A stretch of DNA of 64,000 nucleotides from a virus. Positions within the stretch are counted from its first letter, which is position 1, and each line of letters opens with the position of its first letter. The stretch lies in the IMG/VR virus record IMGVR_UViG_3300042691_028844, positions 1-64,000 of that record. One strand, written 5' to 3'. Of the stretch, positions 16,694 through 24,009 are shown piece after piece. The position numbers and the translations under genes are program-made. Under the pieces are notes generated by a model, which did no database searches, was not told where the DNA came from, and saw only the letters and a program-made list of their open reading frames with translations.

Positions 16694-17893
16694 TTAGTTG
16701 CTGCTGAGATCGTTGATGGCGCGTGCCAAGGTGTCTTTATGCCCTTGAAGCTGTTGGATCAGTTTCACTCCTGTAGCACGAGCGTTAAATGTGAGTCGGA
16801 GCTTGGAACCATCAAGGATCTCGTTTACTTTGTCGTAAACGATTGACATATCCTTATAGTAGCGCTTCAGGTCGAATACAAACTCATTGAGTGTTTCGAT
16901 GTTTGCTTTGTGTACATGCTTGCTCTGTTGTGCGTTGTACTCTGCCATGATTCCGGCCGCAGCACGTTTAGCGTCTGCAAAGACGCGATCCGCCGTGGGA
17001 ATCTCTTGATTCAATACCTCTTGAATGATCTCTTTGTCGTCCTCTGTTTGGTACACAATGTGGATCAGGGATCCGTGCATGTGTTCTGGACAGAGCTCAG
17101 TCTCGCCTTGTACCACTACCCAAGCTTTGAGAAACTTAAGTACTTGCACTCGGCGGCGATCAGAGATACCGATACCCCTTTGCTCTAGCACATCCCAAAC
17201 CCCGCTGAACTTCTCCAGAAAGTTATCTTCCACTTGTACAGCATCGACAGCCTGCTGAAGATCCTTTAGATCTTTGATCGTTAGGTGTACTCCCACTTGC
17301 GGACGTTGCGCCATCCCCACACTCCAACGATCGAGCGTGGCCTTAGAGATCGGCTTTTTCAGGGTGTTAACCGTAGGACGGAACAAGAAGCGATCACCGA
17401 AAGCCTGCAGTGATTCTTCATCGGGCCAACTATTTGTTGCCGCAACGATAGATTCAATCGGGGTTGTTACGTTGACCTTGCCATTATTAAAAGTTCGTTC
17501 ATTCAGGAGCGTGAGCAAGGAGTTAAGGATGGCAGAGTTACCTCGGAACAATTCATCGAGGAAGGCAATATTGCACGACGGAAGATAGCCCTCAATGTCT
17601 CGTGTGTACTCGTCATTCAACAGTTTGGTAACTGCGACCGGACCGAATACCTCAGAGGGATCCGTAGTGGGGCTTAGCAGGTACCCGAAGTACTTAGCGT
17701 CGCTGATTCCGTTACAGATTGAACGGACTAGATCAGACTTGCCCGTGCCAGGCACACCGAGGAGAAACGCATTCTGTCGGCTGAGTACTGTTGCGAGAAG
17801 TCCGTCGATTATGCTTTCACGTTCAAGATGTGAGCTGTTCAGTGCGGAGCGAAAGTTTTGGAGTTTGGTGAAGAGAGCGTCGTTCATGATCAA
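16694..17893 (-). CDS. MoxR-family AAA+ ATPase
   Basis: 399 residues. Walker A GVPGTGKSDLV lies near residues 45-55 and Walker B NIAFLDELFRG near 110, with sensor region VAATNSWPDE. These are classic MoxR/CobS-like signatures. The C-terminal part is helical with a long coiled segment. Its ATG overlaps the upstream gene's stop by 4 nt, and it directly precedes the VWA gene, the usual MoxR-VWA arrangement. It probably remodels a protein partner using ATP; the target is unknown. Confidence 0.85.
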   Translation of the reverse strand: MIMNDALFTKLQNFRSALNSSHLERESIIDGLLATVLSRQNAFLLGVPGTGKSDLVRSICNGISDAKYFGYLLSPTTDPSEVFGPVAVTKLLNDEYTRDIEGYLPSCNIAFLDELFRGNSAILNSLLTLLNERTFNNGKVNVTTPIESIVAATNSWPDEESLQAFGDRFLFRPTVNTLKKPISKATLDRWSVGMAQRPQVGVHLTIKDLKDLQQAVDAVQVEDNFLEKFSGVWDVLEQRGIGISDRRRVQVLKFLKAWVVVQGETELCPEHMHGSLIHIVYQTEDDKEIIQEVLNQEIPTADRVFADAKRAAAGIMAEYNAQQSKHVHKANIETLNEFVFDLKRYYKDMSIVYDKVNEILDGSKLRLTFNARATGVKLIQQLQGHKDTLARAINDLSSN

Positions 17894-18573
17894 GAAGTTT
17901 TGTAGGTGTTCAGGATGGCGTCGAAACTGGACTGATTTTGTTCTTGAGGTTGCTGTACCTCTGGGGTTTGGGTTTTTCCTGATGCGAACCTTGCGGTCGC
18001 ATCTGTTCTAGCGAGCTCAACAGCTTTCCATAGCTTGCGCACATCAGCGTAAAACTGAGCGTGGAGCCTCCCGATTTCTCTTTGAAGTTCGATAAAGTCT
18101 GGCGCGGTTTTACTAACCAAAACCTTGTCAGGCTCTTTAATCTCTACTCCTTCTGATACAGGGTATGTACCAGGCCGAACGAAGCTGTAGTGTTTACCGA
18201 GATATTCTGCGGAGAAGACATTGTTTCTCTGTTTTAAGTCACTTGTATGTCCGCTAGAGTTGATGACGGATTCTAGACTAGGTAATTCAAAGCTGTCATT
18301 ACGGGTGATTGTTCTTTCAAAAGTTACTCTAGGTTCTAGTTCCCTCTCCAGGCTTTCTCTTATTCTATCGCGAAGGGAATGCGGAGCTTGGTCTTTACAC
18401 TCTCGTATGAAGACATCGCGTCCCTTGCTTGTCTGAAGTTGCTCTTGTTTCGTAACGAAATAACCTAGTTGCTCATCCCCTTCTTTCCTGTAGTAAATAG
18501 GAACTTCTATAGACTCTTCGGCAGATAGTGCAAGACAGATTGTCGCGAATTTGGTAGTAGATCGTCTAGCCAT
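17890..18573 (-). CDS. Hypothetical protein of the MoxR cassette
   Basis: 227 residues, mixed alpha/beta, with a C-terminal helix (LQREIGRLHAQFYADVRKLWKAVE) and a glutamine-rich tail. It is translationally coupled to the MoxR gene (4-nt overlap) and overlaps its own upstream neighbour by 8 nt. No family recognised. Its fixed place suggests a cassette-specific adaptor or substrate, which is inference. Confidence 0.6.
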   Translation of the reverse strand: MARRSTTKFATICLALSAEESIEVPIYYRKEGDEQLGYFVTKQEQLQTSKGRDVFIRECKDQAPHSLRDRIRESLERELEPRVTFERTITRNDSFELPSLESVINSSGHTSDLKQRNNVFSAEYLGKHYSFVRPGTYPVSEGVEIKEPDKVLVSKTAPDFIELQREIGRLHAQFYADVRKLWKAVELARTDATARFASGKTQTPEVQQPQEQNQSSFDAILNTYKTS

Positions 18574-18778
18574 AGGACAAAGGTTTCTCGCGTGGAAATG
18601 AGATGGTCTCAGAGGCTACCCAACAAGGCAGCTTCAGTTTGTACCTAACCAGAGCTAACCTCCTAAGTGCTGTATCTAAATCTGTAAACTCTACAGCTTT
18701 AGTTACGTCAGTGGTGTAGCGTTCAATGTCAAACAAGTAGCCTTCGTTTGATTTAATTGTCCAGATCGTTCTCCTCAT
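18566..18778 (-). CDS. Small hypothetical protein of the MoxR cassette
   Basis: 70 residues (MRRTIWTIKSNEGYLFDIERY...). Its ATG overlaps the stop of the DUF3150-like gene by 1 nt and its end overlaps the next gene by 8 nt, so it is coupled on both sides. It looks like a small beta-rich domain. Function unknown. Confidence 0.6.
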   Translation of the reverse strand: MRRTIWTIKSNEGYLFDIERYTTDVTKAVEFTDLDTALRRLALVRYKLKLPCWVASETISFPREKPLSYG

Positions 18779-19974
18779 TAGAAGTCAGGTTCCTCATTGG
18801 TGTTTGCAACTTCAGAGATCAGCTCATCCAAGCCCGCTCCTCCAGCAGCGTGGATAAGCTCTTTACGTTGCTCAAGAAGTTTCTTAAGTTGTTTAGAACG
18901 CTGCTCGTAGATGTCAAGTTCAAGATTGATATCAGGCAAGAGGAGGTTTAGTACGTTTGCATTCTCTGCTGTTTTGATACGTTCGCATAGTTGCTTGTAC
19001 TTTGTCGACAATGCAATTGAAGACTTGAGCTTCTCAAGACCCTTAGAAGAATCTCTTACATTGCAAATATCTTCTAGCTCTTGCTTAATCGTCTCCTGTA
19101 CGGAGTAGAAAGTTTCTGTTGCCTTCTCTCTTACGCCACGATTCTCGTGCTGCATGTTTCGCCCGGACTCAAGCAATTGCTCGGCCAAGTCTGCGAGGTT
19201 ATCGAAGCCAGCAACGGAGTCAGCAATAAGCTTGAGCTTGGTTGCTGTAATCTCCCACGAGCCTCGCTTTTTATCGCTGCCCGTTTGTTGCTTGCCGATT
19301 TTATGAGCCGACCGACAATCTAGATCATCGATGAGTTCAGCGCCGATGACAAGAGCTTTATCTGCGGCCTGTTTCTTAGCGGCTTCAAGAATAGATTGTG
19401 TATTGATTGAGTTCTCGTACGCGATAAACTCTTCTACACCTGTTGTTTCCGTGGGAGTATCCGCTTTCTTAAGTGAGACAGGCAGCGGACCGAGCACACT
19501 GACACGAATTGGAGATTGATACTCCTGCTTTGTAGGAAAGATTCTCATGTAGGCATCGAAGGCGAGCTTAAATTCCTCGTCATCTTTGAACAGCGGTCGC
19601 AGAATACCGTCTGTCGTTTCCTTCCATTTGGAGAACTCAGACTCCCACAGGCCGGCTAGCTTTTCATTAGCTTCCTTTGCTTCTGCTTTAATTTGTTTAA
19701 TCAGTTTGTTAGCGTCATGAAAATAGTTGCTAGTGACAAAATGAGAATCGCCGTAGTGAATGCAATAGCAGTCATACAGTTCACGCTGTAGTACGCGAAG
19801 CGAATCAAGTTCTGTCTTGAGAGCATTGCTGAGGTTAGGCCGAATACTCACAGTGTTATTCTGCTTAAGAGTGTCGACAACACTCTGCGGCAGTTTGAGA
19901 TCGTCAAACTTGATTTGAACTGACTGACGAATGTCTGCACTGATTGCGCAGGAAAGAAGGTAATGAGAAGTCAT
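18778..19974 (-). CDS. DUF3150-like protein (MoxR/VWA partner)
   Basis: 398 residues, largely helical. The N-terminal domain (LSNALKTELDSLRVLQRELYDCYCIHYG...YFHDANKLIKQIKAEAKEANEKL) follows the pattern of DUF3150 proteins, which accompany MoxR and VWA genes in phages and plasmids. A coiled-coil C-terminal region follows (RSKQLKKLLEQRKELIHAAGG). The assignment is by pattern and context, not by search. It heads the cassette, so the order is DUF3150, small gene, hypothetical, MoxR, VWA. Confidence 0.55.
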   Translation of the reverse strand: MTSHYLLSCAISADIRQSVQIKFDDLKLPQSVVDTLKQNNTVSIRPNLSNALKTELDSLRVLQRELYDCYCIHYGDSHFVTSNYFHDANKLIKQIKAEAKEANEKLAGLWESEFSKWKETTDGILRPLFKDDEEFKLAFDAYMRIFPTKQEYQSPIRVSVLGPLPVSLKKADTPTETTGVEEFIAYENSINTQSILEAAKKQAADKALVIGAELIDDLDCRSAHKIGKQQTGSDKKRGSWEITATKLKLIADSVAGFDNLADLAEQLLESGRNMQHENRGVREKATETFYSVQETIKQELEDICNVRDSSKGLEKLKSSIALSTKYKQLCERIKTAENANVLNLLLPDINLELDIYEQRSKQLKKLLEQRKELIHAAGGAGLDELISEVANTNEEPDF

Positions 19975-20013
19975 GGCAAACAGAATAGGTTGTGGATTGA
20001 CAGAGCCGACAGT

Positions 20014-20436
20014 CTACTTTTTAAGACGGCTGAAGGCGAGTGTGATCTTTTCGGTAACTTGATCGCATTGGCCTTTCATGATGAGCTCTTCCGCTGTGTT
20101 CTTGAACATGGTCTTAGCTAGTTTAAGTTCCTGCTCAAGCTTTGCAACCTTATCGGCAAGTTTAGTGAGTTTGTCGTGTGTGGTTGGTTGTTTGTGAACT
20201 CGAATAACAATGTGAGCGTTGAAATCCGGGAACTTGAACCTACTGTCGTCGCCCTGGAAAACAGAGAAATCGAGACCTTCTTTCTCAGCGATACGAATGT
20301 CCCGTAGGAGATTGTCTTTAGCGGCGACGTAAGTAACGCCGAAAGACTGCTCAAGTTGCTGTGAGGCTACATCGTATTCGTCATACGATTCTGCAGCAAG
20401 TGTGCCTAGATCGAGTAGGTGGTTGGTGGTAATCAT
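20014..20436 (-). CDS. Hypothetical coiled-coil protein
   Basis: 140 residues from the ATG at 20436; a GTG nine codons upstream is an alternative. The N-terminal part is alpha/beta and the C-terminal third is a coiled coil (LTKLADKVAKLEQELKLAKTMFKNTAEELI). It ends about 40 nt before the DUF3150-like gene and may be part of that operon. No recognised family. Confidence 0.6.
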   Translation of the reverse strand: MITTNHLLDLGTLAAESYDEYDVASQQLEQSFGVTYVAAKDNLLRDIRIAEKEGLDFSVFQGDDSRFKFPDFNAHIVIRVHKQPTTHDKLTKLADKVAKLEQELKLAKTMFKNTAEELIMKGQCDQVTEKITLAFSRLKK

Positions 20437-20528
20437 TTGAGGGAATGTGATAGTAAAACGCACCTCGTTGCGGGCCGGTGCCGCCCATGGCGATCATACC
20501 ACAGGAAACCTCTAGATAGCTAGGTGAT

Positions 20529-20594
20529 TCGGCGGAAGGGGAATCGAACCCCACTTTTACCCGGCAGCACCGTGGCAGGCGACCCGCCCCGCCG
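20529..20594 (-). tRNA. Degenerate tRNA or tRNA-like element, 66 nt
   Basis: On the minus strand CGGCGGG pairs with TCCGCCG to make a 7-bp acceptor stem (one G-U), followed by an A discriminator. A T-arm with loop TTCGATT and a GGGG/CCCC stem is also clear. The 34 nt between acceptor and T-arm are too few for normal D and anticodon arms, and no standard anticodon loop forms. Options are a decayed tRNA, a D-armless tRNA-like RNA, or an attP-like copy of a host tRNA 3' end. Confidence 0.4.
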
Positions 20595-20600
20595 GGTTTG

Positions 20601-20774
20601 TTACTTGCGCGGGTATGCAGTCACATGCCACGGAGGCACTGCTACATTTGCGCTTAAGAATGCAGATTTAGCTTGCTCAATACTTGAGCCCTGCACTCTT
20701 TCGGTGAACTTCCAGCCGTCTTTGCCTTTCACGAAGACATCGAACTCACGGAGCGGTTTCTGTGCCTGAAACAT
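20601..20774 (-). CDS. 57-residue hypothetical protein
   Basis: The ATG at 20774 opens MFQAQKPLREFDVFVKGKDG and runs to a TAA at 20601-20603. The product has a beta-strand/helix pattern (VFVKGKDGWKFTERVQG, then SIEQAKSAFLSAN) and ends WHVTAYPRK. Balanced composition and lack of an equal frame on the other strand support it. It ends 7 nt before the tRNA-like element. Confidence 0.55.
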   Translation of the reverse strand: MFQAQKPLREFDVFVKGKDGWKFTERVQGSSIEQAKSAFLSANVAVPPWHVTAYPRK

Positions 20775-20949
20775 TGGCGAAACTGTCGTCGAAGTTACTT
20801 TACCATCGGATTAACCTCTTAACTACGTTACCTAGATCTTACAGATTACCTTAAGCGTACTGGGTAGCTGGTTAATAGTAGAAGTAAAACTTTTCTTACT
20901 AACACCGATTACTTAACGTAAATTTCGCTGGGGGCAGATAAGGACCCTT
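20775..20949. other. Intergenic stretch, 175 bp
   Basis: AT-rich sequence between two small minus-strand genes. I see no ORF, terminator or convincing promoter hexamers. It probably holds the promoter of the gene at 20601-20774. Confidence 0.3.
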
Positions 20950-21156
20950 TCACTTATAAACACAGAGCAGTTGAGGTGTGAGGCTATCTTTAAGCTCTAT
21001 AAGTTTGTGCGTTTGCTTATTGCATTTCTTGCGTATGACGTTGTTTTGCTCGATTTGAGCGGCGGCCAGCAGGCCCAGAGTCACGGCTATCGCAGCCAGA
21101 AACGTCAGAAATTTGGATTCAAAACCAAAAGCCCGGACAAGTTCTTTGAAAGACAT
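20950..21156 (-). CDS. Small single-pass membrane protein
   Basis: 68 residues. Residues about 15-35 are hydrophobic (FLTFLAAIAVTLGLLAAA), giving one transmembrane helix. A polar C-terminal part contains two cysteines (KKCNKQTHKL; LLCVYK). It is flanked by noncoding gaps. Function unknown; size and topology would also fit a holin or spanin-like protein, without specific evidence. Confidence 0.55.
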   Translation of the reverse strand: MSFKELVRAFGFESKFLTFLAAIAVTLGLLAAAQIEQNNVIRKKCNKQTHKLIELKDSLTPQLLCVYK

Positions 21157-21219
21157 TAACTAAGAAACGGAAATGAAGTACAGATACTGCCGGCGTGGCA
21201 ACTAATCTCTCCCCCACAG

Positions 21220-21435
21220 CTATGTCTTTAGGGAGTTATCGGTCTCGTTCTTTTCTCTCGTGCAGTGATACGCAATGTATCTGATTCGTAGATTCTTATG
21301 TTCTTCTAATTGTCTCACTAGGTCTTCGTGTTCTTCAGCGTACCAGAAGGTATTTTGAAGCTCACGCCCAACCTTTAACTCTTCGTCACTGTCTAAGTCA
21401 TGGAATCGCACCCATTCGAGTTTGTACTTGTACAT
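21220..21435 (-). CDS. Hypothetical small acidic protein
   Basis: 71 residues, MYKYKLEWVRFHDLDSDEELKVG, then a charged helix (EEHEDLVRQLEEHKNLRIRYIAYH). It is 2 nt from the end of the upstream gene. Likely a real small phage gene; no function recognised. Confidence 0.55.
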   Translation of the reverse strand: MYKYKLEWVRFHDLDSDEELKVGRELQNTFWYAEEHEDLVRQLEEHKNLRIRYIAYHCTREKNETDNSLKT

Positions 21436-21437
21436 TC

Positions 21438-21659
21438 TTAGGGTTTTACGGTCAATAAGAGTTTAATGACGCTACACTCTCTCACACATTCGTGTACTGC
21501 TTCTTCATAAGAAACTCCACATTCAACGCCGCTTACGATGCAGTCAACAGCGTATGTAAATAGCTGTAGTTGATTCCTGCGTCGATGGTCATTCGTGAGG
21601 AGGTTGTGCAACTTTGAGCTTAGCGAGTGTGTCTGCTTGTTTGACATTGTTCGGTTCAT
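21438..21659 (-). CDS. Small hypothetical protein, start uncertain
   Basis: Up to 73 residues. The C-terminal half (LFTYAVDCIVSGVECGVSYEEAVHECVREC) is a cysteine-containing helical hairpin and looks genuine. The N-terminal part overlaps the end of the upstream gene by 71 nt. A shorter form starting at a TTG near 21610 would remove most of the overlap. Confidence 0.45.
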   Translation of the reverse strand: MNRTMSNKQTHSLSSKLHNLLTNDHRRRNQLQLFTYAVDCIVSGVECGVSYEEAVHECVRECSVIKLLLTVKP

Positions 21660-21906
21660 TTGACGGTTTAGTAAGCGTAGGTTTGGCTTTAGTCTGTTTC
21701 TTGGTTTGGGTCACACTTACGCGACCCTTTATGTCCCATAGTTCCCCAATGATTCGGTCTAGTTCGATGACTCGCTTTGAGTACATCTTGTAATTGGGGT
21801 GTTCGGTGTTGGCGCTGTACATTTCAGCCCAGCGCTGCGACGCATTGCACTCGTGGATCAGCGCTGTGCGTAACACTGCAGCATCTAGTTCAATGTCAAC
21901 AGTCAC
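21589..21906 (-). CDS. Hypothetical protein with helical N-terminus
   Basis: 105 residues from the GTG at 21906, whose first bases overlap the stop of the membrane mini-gene upstream. The N-terminal 60 residues form helices (LRTALIHECNASQRWAEMY...VIELDRIIGELWDI). The tail is rich in lysine, threonine and asparagine and is probably disordered. Function unknown. Confidence 0.55.
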   Translation of the reverse strand: MTVDIELDAAVLRTALIHECNASQRWAEMYSANTEHPNYKMYSKRVIELDRIIGELWDIKGRVSVTQTKKQTKAKPTLTKPSNEPNNVKQADTLAKLKVAQPPHE

Positions 21907-22015
21907 GAAGAACTCCAGCGAGTAAGATACATGCCCCCAGTAGGGTTATGGGAGGATAAAAGCTAGTTAGGCCGCCGATAATTAAGCCAACCCCGATTGC
22001 GCGAACGACGAACAT
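21896..22015 (-). CDS. 39-residue membrane mini-protein
   Basis: The ATG at 22015 opens MFVVRAIGVGLIIGG with two short hydrophobic segments joined by SFYPPIT and ending AGVLRDC. It would form a tight two-helix membrane hairpin. Its TGA overlaps the GTG start of the next gene by 11 nt, a typical coupled junction. Small but convincing from topology and coupling. Confidence 0.5.
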   Translation of the reverse strand: MFVVRAIGVGLIIGGLTSFYPPITLLGACILLAGVLRDC

Positions 22016-22038
22016 GATGATAGTAAATTTCTGTTGGG

Positions 22039-22308
22039 TTAATTTATACCGCCATTGTTAACAAACTCTTTCGCGTCGATGACACGATTGAAGCTCTGTA
22101 TAACTTGAGCGATGTGAACTACGCCGTCCGCAACTTCGAGCGGCTCGTACTTACACACGTTATAGATTTTATGAGCCGCCGTGGATTCGACCGGCTCTCT
22201 AATCTCACCCACCACAGTGTTATCCCGGAAGATAAGTTCTCGATACCAACTGTTGTTGTTGGGGTAGTGGCGCTGTTCGTAACGATAGGGAATTGGGGTA
22301 GTGTTCAT
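22039..22308 (-). CDS. Hypothetical protein
   Basis: 89 residues from the ATG at 22308 (MNTTPIPYRYEQ); the upstream extension would run through a hairpin and is unlikely. The body is alpha/beta with YRELIFRDNTVVGEIREPV and ends EFVNNGGIN. A conserved hairpin/leader element precedes the start (22331-22360). Function unknown. Confidence 0.55.
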   Translation of the reverse strand: MNTTPIPYRYEQRHYPNNNSWYRELIFRDNTVVGEIREPVESTAAHKIYNVCKYEPLEVADGVVHIAQVIQSFNRVIDAKEFVNNGGIN

Positions 22309-22330
22309 GATGCAAATGTGCAGAGGTTGA

Positions 22331-22360
22331 TTGTGTGAGTTGGCCCCGCGAAGCGGGTTA
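22331..22360 (-). repeat. Intergenic repeat with CCCGC/GCGGG hairpin, copy 1
   Basis: A 20-bp sequence (ttgtgtgagttggccccgcg) is followed by AAGCGGG, making a 5-bp GC hairpin with a GAA loop that abuts the stop codon of the upstream gene. The same 20-bp sequence recurs exactly at 23982-24001, and a related hairpin lies at 22971-22984. It could be a terminator-like or processing element. Confidence 0.6.
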
Positions 22361-22525
22361 GACAATCATTCCATGTTTCATGTCATACAACAATTCGTCG
22401 CATACATCATCCCCCACACGGAGGATGAGTGCGCGAGCAATGTACAGTTCCATGCCGTGCATGTCTACCAGCTCGCGCAGTTTATCACGAGACGATTGCC
22501 CGTGGACCTTCTCGTAGATGTTCAT
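22358..22525 (-). CDS. 55-residue hypothetical protein
   Basis: The ATG at 22525 opens MNIYEKVHGQSSRDKLRELV and the frame ends ...LLYDMKHGMIV at a TAA next to the hairpin repeat. It is predominantly helical with two leucine/valine-rich faces, so it may dimerise. Other small genes in this run share the same layout. Function unknown. Confidence 0.55.
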   Translation of the reverse strand: MNIYEKVHGQSSRDKLRELVDMHGMELYIARALILRVGDDVCDELLYDMKHGMIV

Positions 22526-22540
22526 GACTTTGTACGTTGG

Positions 22541-22942
22541 TTACGAACCGAGGATGATTGAATCAATGTCTACGAGACGATGATTCTTGTCGTAGAGGTA
22601 GCACTCTCCAGATAATCCAGATCGGCTATCGTATGTGATCCAAATTACTTTCATGTACTTGCTGACCATTAAGGTTGCGTAGTGAGCTGAAATGAAGTCG
22701 AAAATGTCTTGGTCGTAGTTGCCATCTTCCGTGTCAAGTTTGATGGTTAGCTTGTCGCCGTCGAGTTCAAGATACTGCTCGGTTTCCTCTACAAAACCCT
22801 CGTATGTTACCCATTCAAGTGAGGGCGGAATCTCATCCTCGTGATTGGTCAGGTAATCGTAAATGTGCAGAAGTACATCTTCCTTAGACTTGATGTTAGC
22901 GACTGTGCAAGTAGCAATCGCAGCGTTATGGGTGTAAGACAT
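22541..22942 (-). CDS. Hypothetical acidic protein
   Basis: 133 residues. An N-terminal helix (SKEDVLLHIYDYLTNHEDEI) is followed by a beta-rich domain (EWVTYEGFVEETEQYLELDGDKLTIKL) and a C-terminal strand pair. The start context is TCACA-ATG with no Shine-Dalgarno, shared by several neighbours. No family recognised. Confidence 0.6.
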   Translation of the reverse strand: MSYTHNAAIATCTVANIKSKEDVLLHIYDYLTNHEDEIPPSLEWVTYEGFVEETEQYLELDGDKLTIKLDTEDGNYDQDIFDFISAHYATLMVSKYMKVIWITYDSRSGLSGECYLYDKNHRLVDIDSIILGS

Positions 22943-22970
22943 TGTGATTCAGTGGCAAATGGTAAAGGCG

Positions 22971-22984
22971 CCCCGCGTAGCGGG
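22971..22984 (-). repeat. CCCCGC/GCGGG hairpin, variant copy 2
   Basis: CCCCGCGTAGCGGG forms a 5-bp GC stem with a small loop just after the stop of the gene at 22986-23177. It matches the hairpin part, but not the 20-bp flank, of the elements at 22331 and 23982. Confidence 0.55.
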
Positions 22985-22985
22985 A

Positions 22986-23177
22986 TTAACGACAACGTGC
23001 ATCCCTAGCTTCAGCGTGAAGCTCAGAGATCATGTCTTCTAGCTCATCTTCTGTCGGGGTACTTTTCAGCCGGTCGTAAATAAGCTCAGCCATCATGTAG
23101 ATGTGTTCTGTTTCAAGGTAGTTACCTACAGCGTTGTGAGTTGATTTCACATACTCTTCGATTTGTTGGAGTTCCAT
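22986..23177 (-). CDS. Small helical protein
   Basis: 63 residues, almost wholly helical and acidic (MELQQIEEYVKSTHNAVGNYL, then LIYDRLKSTPTEDELEDMISEL). It starts 2 nt from the upstream stop. Function unknown. Confidence 0.55.
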   Translation of the reverse strand: MELQQIEEYVKSTHNAVGNYLETEHIYMMAELIYDRLKSTPTEDELEDMISELHAEARDARCR

Positions 23178-23179
23178 AA

Positions 23180-23341
23180 TCAGTCAGAGTTCCAGGATTT
23201 GCATGGCCTGCGTGATACATAGTATCGCGCAACTGGATCAGAAATGTTGTATTCGTTGCACATACGTGAGGCTTCCTTGTATGTGTCGAACTGATCCACA
23301 GTTTCTAGTTCGTTTGTCGTTTTGCGTTGGATGTAGAACAT
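23180..23341 (-). CDS. 53-residue protein of a cyanophage-like small family
   Basis: The ATG at 23341 opens MFYIQRKTTNELETVDQFDT, then YKEASRMCNEYNISDPVARYYVSRRPCKSW. The pattern FDTYKEA...M..EY...D....YYVS.R.CK.W resembles small proteins I recall from T4-like cyanophages. The gene ends 3 nt before the next start. Function unknown, probably a small adaptor. Confidence 0.6.
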   Translation of the reverse strand: MFYIQRKTTNELETVDQFDTYKEASRMCNEYNISDPVARYYVSRRPCKSWNSD

Positions 23342-23343
23342 AA

Positions 23344-23691
23344 TTAACCCCGGACGAAGTGGTGGTGAGAATTCACTTCAACCCTCCAATCATCTTCTTC
23401 GATTGCGGTGGCGAACCACTTGTGATTCTTCTGATAAATGCCTGCGCCACAAAGATTGTGCAGGATGACATTCAGGCGTGACTTAGTTGTAGGTGTTTGC
23501 CACCCACAGTCGCAGATACTTACAAGGTCGGGCCTGATCTGTGCGATCAGATTGTCGTGAAGGTAGACGTTAATCCGTTCGATGTTTGTGTCACCGTGCG
23601 GGAAGTACGTTACCTGAACTCGTGTATTGCTGGACTTCCAATCCTTACGATTGCGGATTGCATCCAGCATCTGCTGTTCGATCACTCGCAT
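23344..23691 (-). CDS. Hypothetical protein
   Basis: 115 residues. An N-terminal helix is followed by a beta-rich domain (VQVTYFPHGDTNIERINVYLHDNLIAQI) and a segment with cysteines (ICDCGWQTPTTKSRLNVILHNLC). It ends HHHFVRG. The mix of DCGWQTPTTKSRLN is typical of accessory phage/plasmid proteins that I cannot name. Function unknown. Confidence 0.6.
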   Translation of the reverse strand: MRVIEQQMLDAIRNRKDWKSSNTRVQVTYFPHGDTNIERINVYLHDNLIAQIRPDLVSICDCGWQTPTTKSRLNVILHNLCGAGIYQKNHKWFATAIEEDDWRVEVNSHHHFVRG

Positions 23692-23722
23692 TGTTCGATC
23701 CTCGTGGTTAGTTAGTGTGGAT

Positions 23723-23965
23723 TCAGTCAGTTAAGGTTGCAAGCACAATCTCACACCTATCCGTTGGACGGATGATGATGTAAGTGCCCCAATCTGAGGT
23801 GATACAGGGTAATCCTGTCCACCCAAGTTCTTTCTTGAGTGTGCGTACAATCCACGCTGAACTGTACTTTTCAGGTATCTCTACCTCGCTGCGGTTAACC
23901 CAGCAATAGTTAGGCTCTCCACCGAATGTATCGGTGTGCTCAATGCTCCACAGTTTGTGTGACAT
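23723..23965 (-). CDS. Hypothetical small protein
   Basis: 80 residues, beta-rich (MSHKLWSIEHTDTFGGEPNYCWVNRSEVEI...LKKELGWTGLPC). The last part, TYIIIRPTDRCEIVLATL, suggests a small sandwich fold. The start context is ATCACA-ATG, and the 20-bp hairpin repeat lies directly upstream. Resembles small cyanophage proteins; function unknown. Confidence 0.6.
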   Translation of the reverse strand: MSHKLWSIEHTDTFGGEPNYCWVNRSEVEIPEKYSSAWIVRTLKKELGWTGLPCITSDWGTYIIIRPTDRCEIVLATLTD

Positions 23966-23981
23966 TGTGATGTTGGTGTAA

Positions 23982-24009
23982 TTGTGTGAGTTGGCCCCGC
24001 GTTAGCGGG
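23982..24009 (-). repeat. Intergenic repeat with CCCGC/GCGGG hairpin, copy 3
   Basis: The 20-bp sequence ttgtgtgagttggccccgcg is identical to 22331-22350 and is followed by TTAGCGGG to close a GC hairpin. The hairpin overlaps the stop region of the gene at 24002-24193. Confidence 0.6.

Noticed and set aside
20524-20769. 81-codon plus-strand frame
   Set aside because: It runs antisense through the tRNA-like element and the well-formed minus-strand mini-gene at 20601-20774; composition is poor.
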